A stretch of 64,000 bases of DNA from Nocardia paucivorans NBRC 100373 (GCF_000308675.1 NZ_BAGE01000044.1:186001-250000), one strand, 5' to 3'. Counted from the first letter of the stretch, positions 7,634 through 17,450 are shown. A program made the numbers and translations. Notes: a model not told the origin generated them from the sequence alone.

Positions 7634-8079
7634 ATGGCGTTGATCGACATCGAGGACCTGCCCACGACCACTGCCGACGTCTTGCGGCGGCGTGCTCGTG
7701 CGGCCGGGCTGCCGGTGCGGCAGTACGTGCGTCGAGAGCTGATCACGCTCGCGGGTCGGCGGGTATCCATCGATGCGGTCGTGCAGTTCCTTGCCGATGA
7801 GCGGCCCGGGCACCCCGGTGCCGAGGTCGACGACGGGGCTCTGGCCTTGATCAGTATCTATGAGTTGCCTTCCGAGGCGTGGAGCGTATTCAATGCGCGC
7901 GCCGCAGTAGCAGGTATGCCGCTGAGTGACTATGTGCGCCATGAGCTGATCGCCTCGGCTCGGCGTCGCACTTCGACGACGCGGTACTCGAGATCCAAGA
8001 GATCGTGGACAGCACGCCGGGACTGGAACTCGATATGGACGCCGTGATCGAGTCCGTGCGCTACGCACGCGGCCTGTAA
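7634..8079 (+). pseudogene. Tandem ribbon-helix-helix (FitA/VapB-type) antitoxin, frameshifted
   Basis: Two similar units follow each other: IEDLPTTTADVLRRRARAAG...QYVRRELITLAGRR and IYELPSEAWSVFNARAAVAG...DYVRHELIASARRR. Each has the form of a FitA-like DNA-binding antitoxin. After the second unit the frame shifts by one base near 7970, and the C-terminal tail FDDAVLEIQEIVD...VRYARGL continues in another frame to a stop at 8077-8079. Such tails bind PIN toxins, but no toxin gene follows: the next gene is the convergent transposase. It may be a solitary or broken antitoxin that helps hold the transposon. ATG 7634 is the homologous start. Confidence 0.6.
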
Positions 8080-8118
8080 CTGCATCCCCAGCCACGGCCG
8101 CATCTGCGGTGACCGACA

Positions 8119-11100
8119 TCAGTCGTGGACGGTGTTGTCCAAGGCGTCCGGGTCGCGCAATGGGCGGTGTGTCCCTCCGAGGTCGGGCAGATGGAAACTG
8201 TAGTGCCCGTCGATGCCGATATGTGAGCGGACGAACGGCGAGAGCCGCGCCGCGTCCGCATCGAGTACCGGATATGCCTGGGCGCGCAGCGCGTCCAGGG
8301 CGCGGTCCATGTAGACGGTGTTCCACAGCACCACGCAGTTCAGCACCAGGCCGAGTGCGGAGAGCTGGTCTTCCATCCCTTCGTAGTAGACCCAGGTCAT
8401 TTCGCCCTTGCGGCCGTGGAAGATCCGCCGCGCCAGGTCATGGCGACCCTCGGTGAGGTTGGCCTGGGTCTTGATCTCACGGCGATAGGGTTCGTCGTCG
8501 GCCAGCCGCAACACATGCAGAGTCTTGAAGATCCGCCCGAAATGCGCGACCGCCTGCCCGAGCGAGGTCGGTTGTCCGTCGCGGGAGATCATGCGCGTGA
8601 CCTCGTGCGCGGACACTTCGCCGGTATGGATGGAGACCGCGATCCGGCACATGTCCTCCCAGTGCCGGACGATCCGCTCGACGTCGATGCGGCCGCGAGC
8701 GGCTTTGTCCAGGGGCCCGTAGTCGGCGGCCGGGTCGATACGCCACAACCGTTGATCGGGCAGGTTAGCCAGTTGCGGGCGGTATCGGCGGCCGAGCAGG
8801 TGCAGCAGCCCGAACACGATATCGCTGTAGGAACCGGTATCGGTAATGATCGCCTCCGGCACCGTCCCACCCTGCTGTCGCAGCACCACATCCACCGCGT
8901 GCAGCGAATCACGCGGAGTTCCCGACAGTACCTGGGCGGCAAGGCCGCTGGCCTGGTCGTTGATCATATTCAGCCAGGTGATCCCGCGTTTGCGGCCGAA
9001 ATACTTCGCGTTCGGGCGGGCGTGGATGGTGCGCACCGGGACCACGAACCGCAGCCCGTCCACCGACGCGACGAGCCCACCGCCCCATGCCTGGGCCAGC
9101 GGGATACGGGCCTGGGCCTCGACCAACGCGGTGTTGGCGGCGGCGAGGGTGTCGAAGCGGATATAGGACTGGTCGACGTGGTGCAGCCGGTCCCGGGTCA
9201 GGGCTTCCACCCCGGGGCTGGTGACCGGACCGAATCCGACGTTCATCGCGTGCGCGCACAACACTGCCGCGACCGACAATCCGAGATCGGCGACCCGGGC
9301 GGGGTTTCCGGAGGCGTGGGTGAAGGCCTCTGTGAACCCGGGATGCCACGACATCACTTCCAGCACCAGCTCGGGCAGATCGATCCGCGGCAGCATCGCC
9401 TCCACCCGCCGCCGCAGATCGGTCAGACTCGGCGGATCCGGGACCGCCGTCAACGCAGCGGCGTGCAGCTTGCCGTCTTCGTCGACCGTGGCCGGGGTAT
9501 CGCCGTCGAGCCGGGCCGCGACCTCCCGATACGCGGCATCCAATGCTTCGGCATGCTCAGCGAGCATCACCGCCGGCTCGTGCGGAAGACCCAGCGCGTT
9601 GAGCCCGGCCTCACGCGCGGTTTCCCAACTCGCGCCGCTCAGCAGGTGCGCGCGGGGATCGCGCCACTTCGACGAAGCCTCCACGAAGATGTTGCGGTGC
9701 TTGAGATGGCGGTGGAACTGCTCGAGCACACAGAACGTGTAGGCGGCGCGATCGACGGTTTCGGCCGGCCGGCCACATAGACCAGCCGGGACCACGCGCC
9801 ACCGATCAGGTCGTGATCGACACGGCGCGCATCCAGCCACCGCGCCCCGGACTTGCCCGGTTTCTCCGTGATCAACTCGGCCAGAGTGCGCATCGCGGCC
9901 AGCACCGGCGCGCCCTCGGGAGTCGCGCCGAAGACCAGGCCGCGCATCAACCGGGGCAGAAACGGCCGCACGGTCGCGAACCGGCCGGCCAGTTCCTCGG
10001 CGCGCTGACCGTCGAGTTCGGCGTCCCCGGGCGGGACCAGTTCGTCGATGACCGCGACTGCTGATCGCAACACGGTGCCGGTCACCTTCGCCTCGATCAG
10101 GTCCCACACCACGCCCAGCTCGATGCCCTGATCGATCTCCACCATCTCCAGTAGCACCCGCACCGCCTCGGCTAATTTGCCGGCGTTCCGTGAGACCTGC
10201 GGATAGCGGCGTAGCTTCTCCTCTTTCGACTGCCGTTCGGCCTTGGACAGCAATTCCGTGGTCATCAGCAGGTCGAACAGCTCCAGTACGTCATCGACAG
10301 CGCGGGCGCTCAGCACAGACACCGTGGCCGCCAAAACCGCCAGCCGGTGCTCGCGGCTCATCCGGCGTAGCTGAGTCGCCTTGCCCGACAAGCCGTGTTG
10401 AGCCAAACCCAGCAGCCGCCGCGGCGGCACCGCCGACACATCCACCCCCGACGAGCCCGCCACCGCGAGATCACCGACCCGCTCCAATGCGGTCAGCATT
10501 CCTTTCGACGAGGGCCGAAACACCCCCTTCCGCAGCCGATCCAGCTCACTGACCCGCTGTCTCATGCCCGCCGGCACCTCCAGTAACCCCAACAGCACAC
10601 CCGCCGACGACGGCGAGAGCTGCCCGGCAAGCTGCGCCCACAACCGCTGCTCAGCCGCCTCCCGACCCGCGGCGACCAGCTTCTCCAGCGTCGTCACACC
10701 CGGCAGCAGCACCCGCCGGGCCCGGCACCACGCCACAGCACCCTCGAAAATCGCCTTCGGACCGTCGCCGGTGATCCAAGCCTGATCAGCGACCCACGCC
10801 GCCAGTTCCGCCTCCGCCTCACCGAACCCCATCAGCCCGTATGCGGCCTCGATCTCGGCCTGATGCTCGAACCGCGTCGTACGCCGCACCATGTACTCAC
10901 CCAGACACGACGGATCTTCGATCTCCAACTGCTCGGCCAGATAAGCCACCAGCTCCGCCGGCACATCGATCGGATCGGCCAGGAACATCCCCAGGTAGCG
11001 GACCGTCACCACCTGCACCGCGAACCCGAGCCGGTTGTAATCCCGGCGCCGCGTCGCGACCAACCGCCGATCCTCATCATCCAGATAGCAGAACCGCTCC

Positions 11101-11159
11101 AACTCCACCCGGGACAACACACCGAAACGCCCATAACCGGGCACACCCGCATCAATCAC
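8119..11159 (-). pseudogene. tnpA: Tn3-family transposase (TnpA), single -1 frameshift
   Basis: About 1000 residues over two frames. The N-terminal part (from GTG 11159) has the DUF4158 domain, GRFGVLSRVELERFCYLDDE onward. The C-terminal part is the DDE Tn3 transposase with Asp in ASVDGLRFVVP, Asp in IITDTGSYSDIVFG and Glu in TEGRHDLARRIFHG, all present. The frame changes by -1 at about 9770-9780, inside GGCCGGCCGGCCG, between RLVYVAGRP and ETVDRAAYTF. That run could cause slippage, a real mutation or a read error, so the enzyme may still be made at a low level. It points leftward and starts about 45 bp from the right inverted repeat. Confidence 0.85.
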
Positions 11160-11204
11160 GCCGACATGAAATCACCAGCTCAACAACAGGATTCAGCCCG
11201 TCTG

Positions 11205-11242
11205 CTTAGCGTGACTTTTCTCCCGGATGAGCCTCAACCCCC
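11205..11242. repeat. Right terminal inverted repeat of the Tn3 element
   Basis: A 38-bp end, CTTAGCGTGACTTTTC at its inner side and CCTCAACCCCC at its outer side. It matches the left end 2260-2297 at 36 of 38 positions in inverted orientation. Confidence 0.88.
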
Positions 11243-11247
11243 GAACA
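11243..11247. repeat. Right target-site duplication GAACA
   Basis: GAACA directly outside the right inverted repeat, identical to 2255-2259. Confidence 0.85.
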
Positions 11248-11396
11248 GCCCCCGACCACGACCTTCGCCGCCGAGACAACGTTTGACCGACCCGCCACCG
11301 GGTACGGCCGTCGGAGGATGGCAGCAGTTCTCGGGACGAGTGGATACCGCGGCCGGCGGCGCCGGGCGGTTACGGGTTCGGACGATCGGAGGAGCC

Positions 11397-11852
11397 ATGC
11401 CGGCTGAACCGAAGGTGCGCATTCCGGTGCCCGTCGAGGACGTGTTCGCGATCCTCGCCGACGGGTGGCTGTACGCGTTGTGGGTGGTCGGCGCCACCCA
11501 TATCCGCGAGGTCGACCGCGAGTGGCCGAATGTGGGTGCCCGCATCCACCACAGTGTCGGGGTTTGGCCGCTGACCCGACACGATGTCACAGTGGTTCAC
11601 GCCGTGGACCCGCCACACCGGCTCGAACTCGAGGCGCGGTTGTGGCCGGCGGGCTCGGCCTGGATCACATTGGAGCTCGTCGAACTCCAACCACATCTCA
11701 CCGAGGTCCGCATGGCGGAGCGAGCCATCAGCGGACCCGGGCGACTGCTGCCGGGCCCCCTCCAGGACCTCGCGTTGATCCCCCGCAACAACGAATCACT
11801 CGCACGACTCGCGGCCCTGGCCGTGGGACGTTCTCGCGCCGACGCCGGCTGA
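11397..11852 (+). CDS. SRPBCC family protein
   Basis: A 151-residue protein of the START/Bet v1-like SRPBCC fold. It begins MPAEPKVRIPVPVEDVFAIL, a typical first strand and helix, with a strand-rich middle (THIREVDREW, LELEARLWPAG, TEVRMAERAISGPG) and a long C-terminal helix ending in LARLAALAVG. Such proteins bind hydrophobic ligands; the ligand here is unknown. ATG with GGAGGAG 5 nt upstream. Before the transposon arrived it would have been divergent from, and about 280 bp from, the P450 gene, so the two may be functionally linked. Confidence 0.82.
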   Translation: MPAEPKVRIPVPVEDVFAILADGWLYALWVVGATHIREVDREWPNVGARIHHSVGVWPLTRHDVTVVHAVDPPHRLELEARLWPAGSAWITLELVELQPHLTEVRMAERAISGPGRLLPGPLQDLALIPRNNESLARLAALAVGRSRADAG

Positions 11853-11963
11853 TCCCCGGACGACCGGCTCGCGGCGAAAGCGGGCGGATGCGCGATGAAT
11901 CCGCCGTCCGAGCCCGCCCACTGTCACCTGCCGCCGGGTCCGCGGGCCGCCATGGGCACGAGG

Positions 11964-13097
11964 TCACCGCTCCGGGAAACCGCCCGAGTTCCCGGTCTCC
12001 CGACCCGCGGCGGATACTGCGGTGGCACCCACCTGCCGCACATCCGGATCTTGGCTCTGGTGAGTCGGTCGGCCCGGACGAAACGGAGTGTGGGTGGGGG
12101 TGAGTGGACCGCTGTCCCCCACCCGCCCGGCCCGCAGCGCGGCGACGAGTTCGTCGCAGACGGCACCGGCGTCGTAGTGCGGCACCCACCCCAGTTCCCC
12201 ACGTGCCCTACCGGTATCGAGCAGGCAGGCGCGGTCGGCCAAGGTGATCCAGCCCGGATGTAGCGGTAACAGACCCGACCGCCAACCCGCCCACACGCCG
12301 GCGGCCGCCACCCGACGGGACAGGGGTACCCGGAATCCGCCGAACGAGGCGGCCAGCGCCTGCGCCGACAGCGCCGGGTCGGCGGCGAGATTGAAGGCCC
12401 CCTCCGCCTGCTGCCGCAGAATGAGCCGAATCGCCGAGGCGACATCGTCGGCGTGGACGAGCTGCAACCGCAGATCTTTCCACAGCGGCACCGGTACCCA
12501 CCGTCGGCCGAGGAGCGGGCGCGGCAGCCATGATCCGAACAACCAACCGGCCAACTGGGCCGCGGCAGCACCCTGCACGATCCCGCACGGCCGGATGCGG
12601 GCGATCCGCATGGCGGGGTGTTGCCGCTCGAACGCGTCGAGTTGCTGCTCCAGCAGAGCTTTACCGAGGCTGTAGGCGCTGCCGGGCACCCCCGTGAGCG
12701 CCCAGCTCTCGTCGATGCGCCGCCACCGTTCGGCGGGGGCGTATGCCGCCGCCGAAGACGCGCACACCAGCTGCGGAACTCCGGCCGCGGCCGCCGCATA
12801 CATGACATGGGCGCTACCCACGGCATTCGTCCTGGCCATCGGCGGATCCTCCCGACGCGGATGGATCGCCCAGGCCAGATGGACCACCGCGTCCGCGTCG
12901 GCGAAGGCCTCGGTCAGCACCGGTATCGCCGCGGCCTCCCCGATATCGCAGGTGACCCATCGGGTAAGTGTGTAGGGTTCCCGCGTGGTATCCGGACGCC
13001 GCCGCGCGATACCGACCGGCTCCCAATCCTCCCCGCGCATAGCGCGCAACAACGCGGTTCCCACATTGCCACCGGCACCGGTGATCGCGACCTTCAT
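11964..13097 (-). CDS. NAD-dependent epimerase/dehydratase (extended SDR)
   Basis: 377 residues. The Rossmann signature TGAGGNVG lies at 6-13, an Asp at the end of the second strand region, and the catalytic pair is SAYSLGK (Tyr-x3-Lys) near 145. SSAAAY supplies the Ser. The last 60 residues (after WVPHYDAGAVCDELVAALRA) are proline- and arginine-rich and not part of the family fold. Substrate unknown: probably a nucleotide sugar or small carbonyl compound. The start is clear at the canonical MKVAITGAGG. It stands alone, downstream of and co-directional with the ArsR/MFS pair. Confidence 0.85.
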   Translation of the reverse strand: MKVAITGAGGNVGTALLRAMRGEDWEPVGIARRRPDTTREPYTLTRWVTCDIGEAAAIPVLTEAFADADAVVHLAWAIHPRREDPPMARTNAVGSAHVMYAAAAAGVPQLVCASSAAAYAPAERWRRIDESWALTGVPGSAYSLGKALLEQQLDAFERQHPAMRIARIRPCGIVQGAAAAQLAGWLFGSWLPRPLLGRRWVPVPLWKDLRLQLVHADDVASAIRLILRQQAEGAFNLAADPALSAQALAASFGGFRVPLSRRVAAAGVWAGWRSGLLPLHPGWITLADRACLLDTGRARGELGWVPHYDAGAVCDELVAALRAGRVGDSGPLTPTHTPFRPGRPTHQSQDPDVRQVGATAVSAAGRETGNSGGFPER

Positions 13098-13252
13098 GCG
13101 TCCGGCCCCCGAATCGTCCCGTCGGGCATCATGTCCTCCTCGCCACTACCTTCCGGCTCGGCGAGTACCCCGACGGACCGCCTTCGCGCATCCCGTTCGG
13201 ACCTCCGTGGTCGGCGACCGACCGTGCAGGGCGGTTCCGTCCGCCCACCGAC

Positions 13253-13618
13253 CTATTCGTGGGGTGGTTCGCCGGTGACGATGTGGTCGGCCTGGTTGAG
13301 CCCTTCGCGGACCAACCGGGTGACGTGTCCGCCTCGCAGCCGGTAGACGATGCGGCGACCCTCCCGCCGGGTGTCGACCAGACCGGTGAAACGCAATTTG
13401 GCCAGATGCTGGCTGACGGCGGTGCGGGAGGCGCCGCAGGCCTCGACCAGGGCCGTGACATCGGCTTCGCCGTGGGTGAGCAGCCATAGGATGTGCAGAC
13501 GGGTCGGATCGGCCAGCATCTGGAAGATGCCGGTGGCGGCGTCCAATCGAGCGGGGTCCGGGGGGACCGGATGCGTGAGGCTGGCGGCACCTGCGTTCCG
13601 GTCTGCGCGCTCGGTCAT
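13253..13618 (-). CDS. ArsR family winged-helix regulator
   Basis: 121 residues with an ArsR winged helix at about 35-95: FQMLADPTRLHILWLLTHGE, VEACGASRTAVSQHLAKLR recognition helix, then the wing DTRREGRRIVYRL. No obvious cysteine metal site is seen in the recognition helix (ACGAS has one Cys only), so the effector may not be a metal. ATG 13618 has GAGGA just upstream; a longer start at 13651 would overlap the MFS gene end. Its order after the MFS transporter suggests one operon, with autoregulation at the palindrome 14914-14929. Confidence 0.87.
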   Translation of the reverse strand: MTERADRNAGAASLTHPVPPDPARLDAATGIFQMLADPTRLHILWLLTHGEADVTALVEACGASRTAVSQHLAKLRFTGLVDTRREGRRIVYRLRGGHVTRLVREGLNQADHIVTGEPPHE

Positions 13619-13631
13619 GTCCTCACCGCTT

Positions 13632-14900
13632 TCATCGGACCGCCGTGGCAAACCCCCGGTCGGTCGTCGGGCGGGGCCACAGGTATGCGGCCGTGATTGC
13701 TGCGAGTGTAGCGATCACGGCCAACACCCCGGCGGCAACGATATGTCCGGCATGAACGCCGCCCCACCCGGCGAGGGGGTAGGTGATCAGAAAACAGGCA
13801 TGGGACAGCGAGAACTGGGCGGTGAACAGCGCCTGGCGCTCCCGGTCGGAGCAGTGCCGGCGCAGCACCCGCGCCGACGGGGTGTTGACGAGCGATGTCC
13901 CCGCACCGAGCACGAACCACATCGATCCGAGTACGACCCAACCGAGCGCCGGTCCGGGGTCGACGGCCAAAAGAAGTGTGGTCACGACCAGACCGGCGGG
14001 GACGACGGCACAACCGGCGAGCATCAAGGACCGGTCGGATCGATCGACGAGCAGCCGCGGCAGCACCAGAGCCACCAGCATCGAACCGGCGCCGAAGCAT
14101 CCCAACGCGACGGCGACACCGGTATCGGTGCCGTCGAGCAGCTCGTGCACATAGACGACGGTATCGACCAGCACCAGCCCGGTCCCGGCGGCCACCACCA
14201 GGTTCATGGCCACCAACCCGCGCAGCGCCGGCCGCGACCCCATCATTCGGACACCGGCCGGAATCCGCGCGCTCAGTGGTTGGGATCGGTCCGGCGCCGG
14301 CGGAACCGGCAGCGCCGTGGTAACGACCAGCAGAGCCGAGCCGAGGAACCCGGCGACGGTGCCGAGGAACAGCCAGTGATAGCCGACCACGGCCAGCGCG
14401 GCGGCGGCCAGCAGCGGGGACAGCACCGCCTCCAGGTCGTAGGCAAGTCGCGACAGCGACAACGCCCGGGTGTACTCGTCCTCGTCGACCAGCACAGAGG
14501 GAATGACGGCCTGGAACGCGGGGGTGAATGTCGCCGAGGCCGCTTGGAGCACGAAGATCAGCGCATAGACCTGCCACACCTGGTCCACGAACGGCAAGGC
14601 CACCGCGGTCCCGGCCCGCACGGCATCCGCGGTGACCAATACCGTGCGGCGCGGAATCCGATCGGTCAGCGCGGCGATCACCGGTGCGACCGCGACATAG
14701 GCGACCATCTTGATGGCCAGCGCTGTGCCCAGCACCGCGCCCGCCTCGTCCCCGGCCAGATCGTAGGCCAGCAGACCCAGTGCCACGGTCAGTAATCCGG
14801 TCCCGACCAGCGCCACCACCTGGGCCACGAACAACCGGCGAAACACCGGGTCGGCCGGCACGACCGATCGCCTCGTCTCGGCACCACGAACGGAGATCAT
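13632..14900 (-). CDS. MFS transporter (drug-efflux-like)
   Basis: 422 residues with about 12 hydrophobic segments. The motif-A-like loop is DRIPRRTVLV after the second segment (about 82-92). The arrangement resembles the MFS_3/EntS-type exporters of actinobacteria. Substrate not recognisable. ATG start 14900, followed 13 bp downstream of its stop by the ArsR regulator on the same strand, so it is likely induced by release of that repressor. Confidence 0.85.
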   Translation of the reverse strand: MISVRGAETRRSVVPADPVFRRLFVAQVVALVGTGLLTVALGLLAYDLAGDEAGAVLGTALAIKMVAYVAVAPVIAALTDRIPRRTVLVTADAVRAGTAVALPFVDQVWQVYALIFVLQAASATFTPAFQAVIPSVLVDEDEYTRALSLSRLAYDLEAVLSPLLAAAALAVVGYHWLFLGTVAGFLGSALLVVTTALPVPPAPDRSQPLSARIPAGVRMMGSRPALRGLVAMNLVVAAGTGLVLVDTVVYVHELLDGTDTGVAVALGCFGAGSMLVALVLPRLLVDRSDRSLMLAGCAVVPAGLVVTTLLLAVDPGPALGWVVLGSMWFVLGAGTSLVNTPSARVLRRHCSDRERQALFTAQFSLSHACFLITYPLAGWGGVHAGHIVAAGVLAVIATLAAITAAYLWPRPTTDRGFATAVR

Positions 14901-14913
14901 CGCTCAACTATAG

Positions 14914-14929
14914 GTGCGCAATTGCGCAC
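14914..14929. promoter_or_regulatory. 16-bp perfect palindrome, likely ArsR operator
   Basis: GTGCGCAATTGCGCAC, a perfect palindrome centred 21 bp upstream of the MFS start. Its position over the promoter of the MFS-arsR operon makes it the likely autoregulatory site. It could also affect the divergent PPOX gene at 15181. Confidence 0.55.
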
Positions 14930-15180
14930 TTGTTAACTTGGATCTGCGACGCTTCCCGATGTGCTCCCGTTCACCCGCTTGATCTCGAATCCGGCCGACA
15001 CGTCACCCGATCGACCGAATCCGAATCTCGGATATTCCCGGCTCCTACCGCCCGGCCGCGGCGAGACGAACAACACCGGACGAACAGGAGCGGACACTCG
15101 GCCGCATGAGCGTGCACAATCGAACTCGCGCCGACGACGGCACGCCCGGACTCGCATACCGAGACGAAAAGGAAGCGCCC

Positions 15181-15642
15181 ATGCCTCGTATCGCCACCGC
15201 CGAAACCGTCGACCGGTCCGCACTCTTGCAATTCCTGCGGCCGCGCCATCGCGGCGTCCTGGTCACCACCCGCGGTGATGGCAACCCGCAGATGTCGCCG
15301 GTCACCTGCGGTCTCGATACAGAGGGGCGCATCGTGATCTCGACCTATCCCGAGCGGGCCAAGGCCCGCAATATCCGTCGCAATCCCGCCGTATCGATCT
15401 GTGTGCTATCCGACGAGTTCAACGACGCCTACGTCCAGGTCGACGGACAGGCCCGGGTAATCGATATGCCACAGGCGCTCGACGGCCTGGTGGAGTACTA
15501 CCGAGGCATCGCCGGGGAGCACCCCGATTGGGACGAATACCGGGAGGCGATGACCCGGCAGAACAAGTCGCTGATCCGCATCGATATCACCCGCTGGGGG
15601 CCGATCGCCACCGGCGGCTTCCCACCGCGACTCGCCCGATAG
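15181..15642 (+). CDS. PPOX-class F420/FMN-dependent protein
   Basis: A 153-residue split-barrel flavin-binding protein of the pyridoxamine-5'-phosphate-oxidase fold (Rv1155-like). Visible signatures are HRGVLVTTRGDGNPQMSPVT, then RIVISTYPERAKARNIRRNP (phosphate-binding basic stretch) and VDGQARVIDMPQAL. It ends at RWGPIATGGFPPRLAR. Proteins like this use coenzyme F420 or FMN for reductions or act as heme-degrading or storage proteins; the exact reaction cannot be told. ATG 15181 has AAAGGAAG upstream; an earlier in-frame GTG is not conserved-looking. Confidence 0.85.
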   Translation: MPRIATAETVDRSALLQFLRPRHRGVLVTTRGDGNPQMSPVTCGLDTEGRIVISTYPERAKARNIRRNPAVSICVLSDEFNDAYVQVDGQARVIDMPQALDGLVEYYRGIAGEHPDWDEYREAMTRQNKSLIRIDITRWGPIATGGFPPRLAR

Positions 15643-15671
15643 TCCGCACCGCGAGGCCGGGCGCGGCACTC

Positions 15672-16292
15672 TCACAGCCCCCGCGGGCCTTCCGAACGCA
15701 GGTCCTCGACCTTGCGCATGGCCTCACGCAGCTCTTCGAGCCACGATTCCGCGTGTTCGCCCACCAGTTTCACCGCCCACGCCAGCGCATCGGACCGAGA
15801 CCGGGCGACACCGGCATCGACGAGCGTGTCGAGCACCTTGCGTTCCGGTTGGCGTAGCCGGGTCATCACCGGTACCGCCAAATGGGTGAACAGAATGCGC
15901 TCCCCCTCCACCGAAACACCCCAAGCGACACTGCGACCGTAACGTCGCTGCGCCTCGTCGGCGATCTGCATACGCGCCGCGCGGGTGGATTCGCGAAAAC
16001 GAGCGACCGCTCCCTCTTTCGTTGCCTCCGGAACCTTGCGCGATGTCGCGTCGGACTTCTCCGCCACGGAGGTCTCTCCCACATCGGATTCCGACTCGTC
16101 CGGCCGCGGCAGCGGGAGCTCGCCGATCACCACGATTTCATCCCGATCGATCTCGATGACGGGCTTGCCGATGAACCAGCCACTCGGCAGTCGCCCCGCG
16201 AACCAATCCGGCGCATCCGTGGCATCGGGCAGATCGGCCTGCTGCCAACCGCCGGGCCGACCGAAGCCTCTCCCCCGGTGTCCGTGCCTCAT
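15672..16292 (-). CDS. Conserved hypothetical protein with helical C-terminus
   Basis: 206 residues. It starts MRHGHRGRGFGRPGG (histidine/arginine-rich), has a strand-like middle (GWFIGKPVIEI, IVVIGELPLP) and a linker rich in Ser, Glu and Asp. The C-terminal half includes RYGRSVAWGVSVEGERILF and then LVDAGVARSRSDALAWAVKL, which resembles a ribbon-helix-helix-like or dimerising helix. I do not recognise a named family. The ATG at 16292 has GAAGG upstream and was preferred to the GTG three codons earlier, which has no gap to the ribosome-binding site. Confidence 0.65.
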   Translation of the reverse strand: MRHGHRGRGFGRPGGWQQADLPDATDAPDWFAGRLPSGWFIGKPVIEIDRDEIVVIGELPLPRPDESESDVGETSVAEKSDATSRKVPEATKEGAVARFRESTRAARMQIADEAQRRYGRSVAWGVSVEGERILFTHLAVPVMTRLRQPERKVLDTLVDAGVARSRSDALAWAVKLVGEHAESWLEELREAMRKVEDLRSEGPRGL

Positions 16293-16781
16293 GTCTTTCA
16301 CCTTCTCACCATTAAGAACAATTACTTGATTACAAGATTACGCCGCAAAAGCAGCTTCGGTTCCGCTCAGAGTGAAAATGCCGAACGATAGGCGTCGAAG
16401 CATGCGCCAATAAAGTCACGTGACACATATCGAGCTCGGCATGCCCGGCGGCAGCCACCGGCACCTTGGTCCTGCCGATTCGGTTATCGCGTGATTCCGG
16501 AGCACCCTTCGCCGATGAGAAGACCCGCTCGCGAGGAAACCGAGGGGCCCGATCGGGGCGTCCGGATGTCGACACCGCGCGGTGCGGCGTATCTCCCGGG
16601 GATAGCTCGCGGCGATCGAGATCGACCGGGTGAGCGGACCGAATATCGAGGACGGCACGAACCGGTGCACAGAACACCGGGGTGCCCGACCTGGCCCGTA
16701 GCCCATACCGTTCGGCTCATACTGTTCGAGGACAACGCTGGTGGCGGACCGAAATGGGCGTCGATTCGGGGAGGTACGGCT
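16293..16781. other. Intergenic stretch, no gene seen
   Basis: 489 bp between divergent genes. The part near 16300-16400 is AT-richer than average (ATTAAGAACAATTACTTGAT) and probably carries the promoter of the minus-strand gene. The rest shows only poorly supported reading frames. GGGGAGG for the next gene is at 16768-16774. Confidence 0.5.
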
Positions 16782-17450
16782 ATGGCGTCGGTGGGGTTGC
16801 TGATGATCGATATGCAGAACAGCTACCTGACTCAGGACGTGCGCGATGCCTATGGTTGGCCCCCGATATGGCGGCTGTCGGAGGTGGTCGACGAATGCCG
16901 GGCGCTACTCGAGGCCGCCCGGTCGACGGGAATTCCGGTGATCTACTCCCGGCAGGTCAGCTGCCCCGCACTCACCCCACGATCGGCCCGGCACCGCCGC
17001 AGCCGGGCCGATCGTGTTCCGCGACTGTCGGATGCCGAACGATTGTGGCGGTCGCAGATCATGGATGCCGTCGCCCCCGAGCCCGGCGATCTGGTGCTGC
17101 ACAAAACCCGACACAGCTTCTTCACCTACACCGAGCTCGATCCCGTCCTGCGCGGCCTCGGGCTCGATCGCCTCATCGTGGCCGGTTTACAGACCAATGT
17201 GTGCGTCGAAGCGACGGTGCGCAGCGCGCTGGAACGGAACTTCGAGGTGGCGGTCGCCGAGGACGCCGTGACCACGGACGGTCCCGCACTGCATCACGGT
17301 TCGCTCAATGCCATGCGAGTGATGTATGTCGAGGTCGCCCCGTGGCGGGAACTCATCGCCCCCGACGCGCCGTGGGATCGCGCCTACACCACACCCGACT
17401 ACGGGCGCGATACCGGCTATTGGACCGACCCCCTCTATACGCCGAGGTGA
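16782..17450 (+). CDS. Isochorismatase-family cysteine hydrolase
   Basis: 222 residues. The catalytic triad of the family is present: Asp in LLMIDMQNSYL (residue 10), Lys in LHKTRHSFF and Cys in AGLQTNVCVEATVRSA (near 142), followed by the usual VAEDAVTT. Members hydrolyse amides or ureido compounds (nicotinamidase, biuret and carbamoylsarcosine types) or isochorismate; the substrate here is unknown. ATG with GGGGAGG 7 nt upstream. It stands alone. Confidence 0.88.
   Translation: MASVGLLMIDMQNSYLTQDVRDAYGWPPIWRLSEVVDECRALLEAARSTGIPVIYSRQVSCPALTPRSARHRRSRADRVPRLSDAERLWRSQIMDAVAPEPGDLVLHKTRHSFFTYTELDPVLRGLGLDRLIVAGLQTNVCVEATVRSALERNFEVAVAEDAVTTDGPALHHGSLNAMRVMYVEVAPWRELIAPDAPWDRAYTTPDYGRDTGYWTDPLYTPR

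Larger units (their letters stand above)
2260..11242. mobile_element. Tn3-family transposon, 8983 bp, with 5-bp target duplication
   Basis: The two ends carry 38-bp inverted repeats that start GGGGG and finish CACGCTAAG, as Tn3-family ends do, differing at 2 of 38 positions. The five bases outside the left end (2255-2259, GAACA) recur outside the right end (11243-11247, GAACA), the 5-bp duplication expected of Tn3 transposition. Inside are a DDE Tn3 transposase with a frameshift, a tyrosine recombinase with its core site (as in the TnpI type of Tn4430), a frameshifted antitoxin-like gene, a broken aminoglycoside adenylyltransferase, and a TetR/membrane protein/hydrolase cargo. It lies between the P450 gene and the SRPBCC gene. 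The perfect target duplication suggests a fairly recent insertion of the whole unit. Confidence 0.9.

Noticed and set aside
8416-9780. Long plus-strand open frame opposite the Tn3 transposase
   Set aside because: It mirrors the GC-rich transposase gene, encodes a low-complexity Arg/Gly/Gln-rich product and lacks a ribosome-binding site.
13350-14795. 481-codon plus-strand frame opposite the MFS gene
   Set aside because: Antisense shadow: Gln/Arg/His-rich with no domain, while the minus-strand MFS has clear membrane segments.
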